Below, one piece after another: positions 1-7,322 of a stretch of DNA of 64,000 nucleotides (position 1 is its first letter; each line of letters begins with the position of its first letter). The notes beneath the pieces are model-generated. The model saw nothing but the letters and a program-made list of their open reading frames with translations, made no database searches and was not told the DNA's origin. This DNA is from Candidatus Poribacteria bacterium. GTDB lineage: Bacteria > Poribacteria > WGA-4E > WGA-3G. The stretch covers positions 1 to 64,000 of the forward strand of contig JAJDUH010000007.1 in the NCBI GenBank assembly GCA_022826805.1, read 5' to 3'. Position numbers and translations under genes: made by a program.

Positions 1-2
1 AT

Positions 3-119
3 AAAACCTTAGAAACTATGCAAGCAAAGGTCACAGAGATCCTTGGAAACTACTCGGATACCGCGATTGCTAAACTTACAAGTTTCTCACATTTCATAAA
101 CGCAGCTAATGCAATATAA
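3..119 (+). CDS. C-terminal end of an unidentified protein (partial)
   Basis: This frame is open from the left edge of the window and ends with TAA at 117-119. The visible tail is about 38 residues and ends INAANAI. Composition is protein-like and mostly helical, but no family is recognised. The gene body lies outside the window. If coding starts at the internal ATG at 18 it would be only a 33-residue peptide, so a truncated upstream gene is more likely. The 158 bases up to the next gene hold only an 'ACTGATAACTAACTT' word that recurs near 34337. Confidence 0.35.
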   Translation, partial: KTLETMQAKVTEILGNYSDTAIAKLTSFSHFINAANAI

Positions 120-277
120 ACTCTTAGAAATGGTATAACAACTGATAACTAACTTCCGAGATATGTCTTGACCGATTTCACTAACTTGTGCTATTCTATC
201 TCAATCAATACTTATTTCAAGGAGGCAAACCTTTCACTCCATGCCACTTTTGGTCGGGGGGTTTGGTTGTAGTTTTT

Positions 278-1294
278 ATGCAAGTTGCAGCAATGTTTGG
301 TGAACGTAAAGGAGGCGTGGTGGATAAGCCAGACCCTCGCGCAGCAGGGGATGTGGTCGTCGTCAAGATTCACGCTGTTCCGATGTGTACAGAGTATAAA
401 GGATTCATAGGTGGCGGGACGGGCGAACGCTTTGGACACGAAGCCGCTGGTGAAGTCGTCGAAGTCGCACAACCCGGTCGCGTCAAGGTAGGAGACCGCG
501 TCGTCGTACAACCGCAGAACGGATGTGGCAAGTGTTCGTTGTGTGCCGTTGGTGAGCATATTCACTGCCAGAATGGACGTAACATTCGAGAAATCATCGG
601 CACAGACCCGGCTTCGGCGACTTATGCCCAGTACTTGCACAAAATAGATAGTTTACTATCCCCTATTCCAGATGGAGTAAGTTATGAGCACGCTGGAATG
701 GCGTGCTGTGGACTCGGACCGACGTTCGGTGCAATGGAGCAGATGGAGGTCAATGCATTGGATACAGTCATGGTAACCGGCTTGGGTCCTGTTGGATTGG
801 GTGGTATTATCAATGCACACTATCGCGGGGCACGGGTCATCGGCGTAGAGAGCCACCCGTATCGTGCTGAACTCGCCAAAAAATTAGGGGCAGACGTTGT
901 ATTCAACCCAACTGATTCGGATGTCCTTGACCAAATTCTCGAGTTCACAGATGGCGTTGGTGTTGACAAGGCTGTCGACTGCTCAGGGGCATCTGCTGCA
1001 CATCGATTAATGGTCGATGCATCGCGTAGGAAAGGGCAGGTTACCTTCGTCGGTGAAGGCGGAGAATTTCCACTCGGTGCAAGCCGGGATATGATTCGGA
1101 AAGGACTCGTCCTACGCGGGAATTGGCACTACAACCTCGGTAGTTATCCAAGATTAATGCACGTAATTCAGAGTGTATCTGACCTGATAGACACCTTCAT
1201 CACACACACCTTCCCAATGCAAGATGTACAACAGGCGTGGGAACTCCAAGCAACAGGGGAATGCGGTAAAGTCGTGTTGCATCCGTGGGATTAG
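278..1294 (+). CDS. Zinc-dependent MDR alcohol/polyol dehydrogenase
   Basis: Medium-chain dehydrogenase/reductase of about 338 residues, the usual length for the threonine/sorbitol dehydrogenase branch. It should oxidise an alcohol or polyol with NAD(P) in the cytoplasm. The N-terminal GroES-like half has the catalytic-zinc region (MCTEYKG, then GERFGHEAAGE) and the structural-zinc cysteines in CGKCSLCAVGEHIHC. The Rossmann half has GLGPVGLGG, followed by an acidic residue in VIGVESH that suggests NAD preference (inference). I chose the ATG at 278 because the protein then begins right at the GroES fold; a longer GTG start at 188 adds an unlikely leader, and an ATG at 293 is also possible. It converges on the SAF-domain oxidoreductase. 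The substrate cannot be read from sequence. Confidence 0.85.
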   Translation: MQVAAMFGERKGGVVDKPDPRAAGDVVVVKIHAVPMCTEYKGFIGGGTGERFGHEAAGEVVEVAQPGRVKVGDRVVVQPQNGCGKCSLCAVGEHIHCQNGRNIREIIGTDPASATYAQYLHKIDSLLSPIPDGVSYEHAGMACCGLGPTFGAMEQMEVNALDTVMVTGLGPVGLGGIINAHYRGARVIGVESHPYRAELAKKLGADVVFNPTDSDVLDQILEFTDGVGVDKAVDCSGASAAHRLMVDASRRKGQVTFVGEGGEFPLGASRDMIRKGLVLRGNWHYNLGSYPRLMHVIQSVSDLIDTFITHTFPMQDVQQAWELQATGECGKVVLHPWD

Positions 1295-1320
1295 TCAATT
1301 AAAGGCTTCGCGGAGTTTTA

Positions 1321-2670
1321 TCAGACAGTTGTGTCTTGGAGACGGCGCAGTTTGAGAACGAAAGACGCCTCATCTAATTCTACCATGTCGTAAGAAATTG
1401 CTTCCCCTTGCGAGACATCGCTTGTCAGTTTAACACTGTCTGACAGACCGAGGGGAAGTAAGTTCTCAGCGCGTGCAATTTCCGCTTTTTCGATCAGACC
1501 GTTGACGGTATACCCACCGCTGCCATCGAGTATCTCTCCCGCTTTTAGGTTACGTTTGGCAACCGTGATGACATCGGCGACTGGCGTTGGTAGTGGTGTA
1601 CCTGTCGGTTGCCCATAGAGAGCGGCTTTCGCAATCGAAATTGGGGCTTCGACGGCTACAAGGTGATACGGGCGATAGAGAAGGTAGTTTTTACCATCGC
1701 CACCCGGATACAGATTGTAACCGGCGAGATCTTCTTGCGTAAATGGGTGATCCGTCCGAATAACGACGAATACTCCCATCCGGAGTGGATTGTCCAGCAT
1801 CGTCTTACCGTCAGTCGCAATACTATTTGCCAGTTCGACGACACCGTGGCGGCTCAAAATGCCGCCTTCTTCTTTTAAACTGAAGACTTGGGCAAGGTCT
1901 GAGATGTTCACTGACGGTTCGTGCATACCACGAACATCTGGCAGAAGTCCTGCCATATTTGCCAAAGAGGTCATCTCAATCTGTGCCTTTGAACCGTCTC
2001 GAAACGAATTGAACATCTTAAAGTTAATCGTGCGACGCTCAATCAGTTCTTCACTGAACTCGAACCGTTGCGGAACGGTGTCTGGTATCCCAACGCGGTC
2101 ATCATCATAAAACACCGTGCCTCTTCCCGCAGCGACGATCTCAAATCCGAGCGTTTTTGACCACTCAACGATGTTCATTGTCACACCGGGTTGGTCGCCA
2201 TCGACCAGCGTATAGACCACACCGGCGTTATCCGCTAAGCGTCTTAAGAGGGCACCTACGGTCACGTCGGTTTCAACGTTAACCATCACCAGATGCTTTT
2301 TGTGCATCAACGTCTGGTAAGCCATGCGTGCCCCGACTTCCGGGATACCCGTCGCTTCCACAACCACATCAATCAGTTCTGATTGAATAATATGCAGTCC
2401 ATCTTCGGTGATTGCTCGTTTCCCGCTGCGGATAGCATCGTTCAGCGTACTAACACTTTGAACATGCGAGATTGCGTCGGGTGGAACATTGCTGACAATA
2501 TATGCGTTCGTGGCGTGTGCCAAATCAATATCGGCAATCGCGCTTACGACCATACCTTGCATCTGTGAAAGCTGCGCTACCAAGCCAGCACCAAATTTTC
2601 CCGCACCGATGATACCGACACGAATCGGATTATTTTCCGCTGCGCGCTGAGCAAGTTGTGTACTGAACAT
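1321..2670 (-). CDS. Homoserine-dehydrogenase-like NAD(P) oxidoreductase with C-terminal SAF domain
   Basis: Cytoplasmic oxidoreductase of 449 residues. The N-terminal Rossmann fold shows IRVGIIGAGKFGAG (about residues 16-29), followed by a homoserine-dehydrogenase-like catalytic region. The C-terminal part (about 365-440, around ITVAKRNLKAGEIL) is an SAF domain, the fold shared with antifreeze proteins and sugar-acid dehydratases. Genes of this type are often misnamed homoserine dehydrogenase or FlgA; they usually sit in carbohydrate or sugar-acid catabolic loci. The ATG at 2670 is preceded by AGAGGAAT. The neighbouring MDR gene converges on it, 26 bases away. A biosynthetic homoserine dehydrogenase is unlikely because there is an SAF rather than an ACT domain. 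The substrate is unknown. Confidence 0.75.
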   Translation of the reverse strand: MFSTQLAQRAAENNPIRVGIIGAGKFGAGLVAQLSQMQGMVVSAIADIDLAHATNAYIVSNVPPDAISHVQSVSTLNDAIRSGKRAITEDGLHIIQSELIDVVVEATGIPEVGARMAYQTLMHKKHLVMVNVETDVTVGALLRRLADNAGVVYTLVDGDQPGVTMNIVEWSKTLGFEIVAAGRGTVFYDDDRVGIPDTVPQRFEFSEELIERRTINFKMFNSFRDGSKAQIEMTSLANMAGLLPDVRGMHEPSVNISDLAQVFSLKEEGGILSRHGVVELANSIATDGKTMLDNPLRMGVFVVIRTDHPFTQEDLAGYNLYPGGDGKNYLLYRPYHLVAVEAPISIAKAALYGQPTGTPLPTPVADVITVAKRNLKAGEILDGSGGYTVNGLIEKAEIARAENLLPLGLSDSVKLTSDVSQGEAISYDMVELDEASFVLKLRRLQDTTV

Positions 2671-2787
2671 ATAAGATTCCTCTGATTTAGTACGCTATTC
2701 AAACCCAAGTTGCTACTGACCAAGTTGTAGGAAACCGACAGCAACTTTTTTCATTGAAAATGGTTCATGGATCGTAGGAGTTTTGTA

Positions 2788-2808
2788 GCGTAGACTGTTA
2801 GTCTGCGC
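2788..2808. repeat. Small palindrome of the 'AGACTnTTAGTCT' type
   Basis: GCGTAGACTGTTAGTCTGCGC is an imperfect inverted repeat with AGACT/AGTCT arms. A second small hairpin follows (AACCT aac AGGTT, 2821-2833). Related hairpins with CAAACT/AGTTTG arms occur at 7206, 30881 and 45212, so this is a dispersed repeat family. It lies between two minus-strand genes and could also act as a transcript-end structure. Confidence 0.5.
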
Positions 2809-2859
2809 CATAATATGCACAACCTAACAGGTTATGCTACAAGTGGCAGCTTAGGTTAT

Positions 2860-3438
2860 TCAGGAAGTTTTTCGATTGATTTTCTCGTATGCTGCTCGTG
2901 TAATTTCATAGTCCAGCATCCTCCCATCGTCTGCTTCTCGTGCAACAGTGAGTCCAAGCGACTCCCACAACGCTTGTGAACGAACATTGTCCGCAGGAAC
3001 ATCTACCGGACAGAAGCGGTCAATTCCCAATTTCTCAAACGCATGCGCCATCAAGCATTGCACGACCTCTTTTCCATAACCTTTGCCCCACAAGGTCTTA
3101 TCCCATATTGCAATGGGTAGGCGCATTATTTTTTCTCCCTCAATTTTCGCCCGTTCCAAATTCATCCACTGTAAACATACTTCCCCAATCGCTCGTCCGC
3201 TTGCCTTTTCTACGATAGCAAACAGATATCCGTCTTTCCTCATGTATTTGCCAGCGCTTTTGAGATATTCCTTCGTCACAGGTTCATCGGGTGGCTCGTC
3301 TTCAATCATATTTAGGAACTCCGGGTCTCTATAAAAGGGTACCGCAGTATCAAAATCGGCATCCTTAAATGGTCGAAGTATCAGACGCTCCGTTTCCAAG
3401 TGAATATTGTGCTCTGCAAAATTGTCAGGTTGTGTCAT
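2860..3438 (-). CDS. GNAT acetyltransferase, RimJ/RimL-like
   Basis: Predicted N-acetyltransferase of about 192 residues in the RimJ/RimL branch, which transfers acetyl from acetyl-CoA to an amine (protein N-terminus or small molecule). The opening LETERLILRPF is the family hallmark. The acetyl-CoA-binding helix region is IWDKTLWGKGYGKEVVQCL, and the late segment SQALWESLGL also matches the family. I start at the ATG at 3438 because AAGGAAAG lies just upstream; a longer start at 3483 lacks support. It lies 23 bases after the aspartyl-protease-like gene on the same strand and may be co-transcribed. The acceptor substrate is not predictable. Confidence 0.85.
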   Translation of the reverse strand: MTQPDNFAEHNIHLETERLILRPFKDADFDTAVPFYRDPEFLNMIEDEPPDEPVTKEYLKSAGKYMRKDGYLFAIVEKASGRAIGEVCLQWMNLERAKIEGEKIMRLPIAIWDKTLWGKGYGKEVVQCLMAHAFEKLGIDRFCPVDVPADNVRSQALWESLGLTVAREADDGRMLDYEITRAAYEKINRKTS

Positions 3439-3461
3439 ATTTGAACTTTCCTTACCAGTTG

Positions 3462-3875
3462 TTAGAGAATTTCTATAATCCATTCGCCGTCATGTGCAGG
3501 GTTGTAGATTAATCCTTTTTTTATATCAAGGCAGAGATCGAGATGTTCCAATACCATGTGCCCGACGAGGACAGGGGATCCCTCAGGCAGATCGGTAACC
3601 TGTATCGATCTTGTTCGTCCCAATATCGTAAATTGGACTTCTGAATAGAGGGTGCGCTCAACGATGCCGGTAGCTGCACGAGCTCGCGTCATTTCAATAG
3701 GCATGAGACCGAGTTGTTCAATGAGAGAGGTTGGTAGGCAAAGTCCCATCGCACCGGTATCAACGAGGGCATCTGGGACCGTAATCCTCCGCACGTCTTC
3801 CGGATTCATAACACCCAGTTTTACGGCTACTAAGTCATACTGGTTTTCGAGTTCAATTTGTGTCGTGTGTCTCAT
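3462..3875 (-). CDS. Retropepsin-like aspartyl protease family protein
   Basis: Small protein of about 137 residues with the single-domain aspartic protease (clan AA) signature: ALVDTGAMGLCLP carries the catalytic D-T-G-A, and the later segment SPVLVGHMVLEHLDL resembles the family's second hydrophobic motif. Bacterial members act as dimers; many are domesticated relatives of retroviral proteases with unknown targets. The start is uncertain: the ATG at 3875 gives a compact domain, while a TTG at 3923 adds 16 residues. It lies just upstream of a GNAT gene on the same strand. Confidence 0.7.
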   Translation of the reverse strand: MRHTTQIELENQYDLVAVKLGVMNPEDVRRITVPDALVDTGAMGLCLPTSLIEQLGLMPIEMTRARAATGIVERTLYSEVQFTILGRTRSIQVTDLPEGSPVLVGHMVLEHLDLCLDIKKGLIYNPAHDGEWIIEIL

Positions 3876-3989
3876 AACTGAACAGACATCCACAATTGTA
3901 ATCGATTGAACTGAAGATATCAAGGTAAATTCCGTCCAACCTGCTTTCTAAATTGACACTTATGGTTTGGTAGAAGCCCGCCCATAATC

Positions 3990-4120
3990 GGCGTTACCCG
4001 TGTAATCCGGCTGATCCGCGATTCAGACCACAAAGGGGCGAGAAGAGTTCTAATCAACAGACATCTGTAATCCTGAAAATCTGTAAATCCTGTGAATCCT
4101 GATTCTGACAACCAACAACC
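3990..4120. repeat. Intergenic segment rich in 'AATCCTG' words
   Basis: The 283-base gap 3876-4158 holds no convincing gene. It contains repeated short words (GTAATCC, GATTCAGAC, AATCCTG) also found at 34295-34350 and 44205-44235, in the same order relative to an 'ACCAACAACCG/ACTGATAACTAAC' word. A 63-codon frame reads through it with low-complexity translation and is not supported as a gene. Confidence 0.35.
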
Positions 4121-4158
4121 GGAAACTGAGTAGCCCTATGCGTTGATACCTACGAACA

Positions 4159-6308
4159 CTATAAGGTAAATAAATAGGTAAACTTACTCAAAACTGTCCA
4201 TGCATGTGCTTTGAATCCGTCTGATGTATCCCATCCTTGGTCGTACAGAAAATAAAAGTCACTACCGGGGCGATAAATATAATTCAGCAAGAAATTCGCG
4301 CTGGCACGTTCGGCACTATCGTTCCATTGTGCATACAATTTAGTAAAGAAACGGGTGTTCAGCGCATAACTAATACGTGTGCCGACGACGTTTGTCGTGA
4401 AAAGGGCGCTTTCGGGCAACTTAATCCAGTTCCGCTGATAGCGCGTTTCGATTGCCAGTTGATAGGTCATCCGCCACTGACCGTCAATGTCGATGCTCAG
4501 GCGGTTGCCGTGGAAGTAATCTCCAACGTCCACACCACCGAATACAGAAAATGGACGACTGGTTTCCGTGAAAACGGTTAGTGAGACCTGATTCATCTCA
4601 TAATCACCAGCAGGAATTTCAGCATCACTGATGCTGAAAGACTCTTCGACCCGATCAAAGAACCGGCGGAAATCAAGATTGAAACCATCGTCGGATTCCG
4701 ACAGCATATCGACACCACTCCCTATATCCCAACCGATGAGGTTGTTATCGTGGTCGAGTAGGTAATTGCCAGTGAACATTGCCCCAACATCCCGGACGTC
4801 ATATCGTCTAATTTGGACTTCATAATCGGCATCCAGCATCAATGACCGAATGTCTCTACGCTGCATGAAACCCATCTTACTCGTAAACTCGGGACCGATG
4901 TCGAGGTAAGAAGCATTGACGTGGAAATTGTCGTTGCGCCAGTCGTTTGAGAGATACCACGCGAAATCGCTTTCGTCGGGATCTGGGGACCAACTTCCAA
5001 CCGTCATCGCACGCATCCGCCACTGATCGTGAGGTCTAAAAAACAGATCTACCCCACCATTACGATAATAATCGCTAACATCGCTTTGTCGATTGGTGAA
5101 AATAAAACCAACGGTTGAATCGCTAAGAATATCACGTTGCATTCTTAGCACAGAGAAATTCGTCAGCGGCGATTCCAATGAGGCATCGGTCGTCATGTTG
5201 AGCGCGCCTATACTGTAGGGGCCGACTTTTCCCGTCAGTTTACCACCACCAAGAAGTCGAACCTGTTTATCACCTTCGATGCCGATACGCCTACTGTAGA
5301 AAACCGACAACGGTGGGGGCCCAAAATCCCCGATGCCTGCACCGAAAGCGAACAGACCACTGCCTTCGAGGAAAAATTCACGGCGTTCTGGAAAAAGAGA
5401 TCAAACCGTGTAAGATTGACCTCTTCACGGTCGGCTTCCACTTGTGCGAAATCGGTATTTAGCGTCAAATCTAACGTCAGGTTCGACGTCACGCCGTATT
5501 TCATGTCGAGGCCGGCATCGAGTTCAGTGGTGGACTGCCAACTTGCGTCATCAAGACGCCTCGCCAGACCGCCAAGCAGGTACGGTTTAACATCAAAATA
5601 GGATGGTGATGCAATACCTTCCAGCCCAATCACTTTGCCTTGATACGTCGGGTGATAAGTGCCTGGCCAGCTCTCACTACGCGGCACCTGTATCCATTGT
5701 GTGGTTTCATTCTTCCGCGCAATATTGCGTCCGAAATTCACACCCCATACCATTGAATCCTGTTTCTTATACCGCAATTGATTAAACGGAATTGCGATCT
5801 CGACCGTCCAGCCTTTATCGTGTCTGCGTCCGGCAGCTTCCCAGATACAATCCCAACTCCCGTTGAGGTTTTCGCCACCGTCAGTGACCGCAGTATCTGA
5901 TAGGGCACCCAGCGCGTTCGTTCGAAAAAAGAAGCACTGCCTTTTATCACCGTAGGTGTCGAGCATCACGTAAACATTATCATTTTGCCAAAGTTGTCCA
6001 TCACGCCGCATCTCGTTCGCAACAACTTTCTCCGGTTCGGAGTCGGAACACTCAAACCCGATGTACAGGTTCTCTGCGTCATACACCATACGCACCTCTG
6101 TGCGTTCGGTGATCGGTTCCCCTTCATCTGGACTTTGTTGGATAAAATCATCTATAACTTGCGCTTCTACCCAGGATTCCTCAGTGAGATGTCCATCAAT
6201 CTCGATTGTCTCTTGCGTCAACAACGGTCTGATTTCTTTACTGGCTTCGGCATTTAAATTGATCACAGCGATCACCACGAATACAATAAGAACGATTCTG
6301 TAACGCAT
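4159..6308 (-). pseudogene. CBM9/DUF5916 outer-membrane protein, interrupted by one frameshift
   Basis: Two adjacent minus-strand frames encode one protein of about 716 residues. The first part (start ATG 6308, upstream AGAGGAG) has a signal peptide (MRYRIVLIVFVVIAVINL), then a carbohydrate-binding-module-9-like domain (IDGHLTEESWVEA, ENLYIGFEC) and the start of the DUF5916 barrel (LTLNTDFAQVEADR). The second part continues the barrel to a C-terminus ending in aromatic/hydrophobic residues (FTYLFTL), typical of outer-membrane beta-barrels. The frames join at a run of five A (5392-5396; T on the coding strand). One extra T restores LFFPERREFFLEGSGLFAFG, the expected family motif. Family members are often linked to polysaccharide use. 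Whether this is a real mutation or a sequencing error cannot be decided here. Confidence 0.85.
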
Positions 6309-6437
6309 CTCTTCTCCTCTTTTAGGTTTTCTTTTCTGCAAACGTGATACTTTATTTTTTTCCTCTTGGTAGACCCGATTTCCTAACCGTATCGAATTAT
6401 CGTTCTCACGTTTTTTAAAGGTTTTTCTTTCCTGCAA

Positions 6438-6904
6438 ATGTAATTCTTTAGTGTTGTCTTAAAAAAGAAAAACCCTCACCGAAATCTTACTTTCATGACC
6501 TTCAGTGATGGGCGTTGTGTTGTGTAACTCGGAAACTATTTTATCTGCTACTTATAAGCCCACACCTGCACGATACATGAAAATAGCGAGCAGCATAACA
6601 CTAATGCCCACAGATGCACAAAGACAATTCTCATGTATTAATGTAGTCAGTGTCAGATAAAACATTCGATGGTCCCGTTTGGAATTTATGTATGTTAAGT
6701 ATTATAATGCGTTTTTGGAGAAATGTCAAATCTTTTTGTGATGCCTAATGAGTTTTGCCGCTAAAAATATTTAACCTTCGGTTTTCTAAAGAATTCACAT
6801 TTTTTCAAGAAAAGCGGAATGGTTCACAACTAAAGATGAAACGAGATGGGAGAATACCCACACATTGAAAGTTAGAGCCTATTTTTTTCACCTTATGCGC
6901 AATC
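6438..6904. other. AT-rich intergenic region without a recognisable gene
   Basis: Between the DUF5916 gene and the small frames near 6.9 kb I see no coding pattern. The DNA is AT-rich and probably holds the promoters of the divergent flanking genes. A TATAAT at 6703-6708 lacks a good -35 box at 17 bases, so no promoter is called. Confidence 0.5.
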
Positions 6905-7009
6905 ATGATCACACTCGGATGCACCGACACCGAACGCCCGAATGCAATTGGAGTATCGGATGAGATGGAGACTGCGGGCATCTTGATACAGCCGGAAAAG
7001 CCTCTATAA
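6905..7009 (+). CDS. Very small lipoprotein-like ORF, possibly a gene remnant
   Basis: A 34-residue frame from the ATG at 6905 begins MITLGCTDTERPN, which resembles the end of a lipoprotein signal peptide with a cysteine after LG. It ends at TAA 7007-7009, whose last A is shared with the ATG of the following small frame (TAATG), a layout seen in translationally coupled genes. No clear ribosome site was found and the signal hydrophobic stretch is very short, so this may be what is left of a larger lipoprotein gene. Confidence 0.25.
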   Translation: MITLGCTDTERPNAIGVSDEMETAGILIQPEKPL

Positions 7010-7206
7010 TGGATATGATTCAGCGCGTTGAATTAGAACTTCGGATGGCAAAGGATCGCAGCCCACACAAAGAACAGGTCACCTATTTGGAAGGTCGCTT
7101 GCAATTCTGGAACGAAAGGAAGGAACGTGCCGAAACGGAGGGGCGCGATCCCGGCAATGCTGACATTATAGTGAATTCCATAATTAATTGGACACTTCTT
7201 TTGTAG
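7009..7206 (+). CDS. Small hypothetical protein or gene remnant ending in a repeat
   Basis: A 65-residue frame, charged and helical (ELRMAKDRSPHKEQ, then WNERKERAETEGRDPGNAD). The last ten or so codons (NSIINWTLLL) run into the start of the dispersed GCGCAAACT hairpin, where the stop lies. This suggests the original 3' end was replaced by repeat DNA. No family is recognised. Its start overlaps the stop of the preceding tiny frame by one base. Confidence 0.3.
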   Translation: MDMIQRVELELRMAKDRSPHKEQVTYLEGRLQFWNERKERAETEGRDPGNADIIVNSIINWTLLL

Positions 7207-7226
7207 CGCAAACTTTTAGTTTGCGT
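7206..7226. repeat. Palindrome of the CAAACT/AGTTTG family
   Basis: GCGCAAACTTTTAGTTTGCGT forms a hairpin with arms GCAAACT/AGTTTGC. Sister copies are at 2788, 30881 and 45212. It lies about 95 bases before the protease/TPR gene. Confidence 0.6.
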
Positions 7227-7322
7227 CCCACCCCTACACGCAAACGAACAGGAATCCGTGCCAAATGTTCACATATTTTCGGGTTTTACTATAAATTCAG
7301 CATAAAGATTGAGGAGGATTAA

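Noticed and set aside
1321..2670. Naming this gene homoserine dehydrogenase (hom)
   Set aside because: It has a C-terminal SAF domain, not ACT, and no threonine-pathway neighbours.
3920..4111. 63-codon minus-strand frame
   Set aside because: Encoded by the AATCCTG-rich repeat segment; low-complexity translation.
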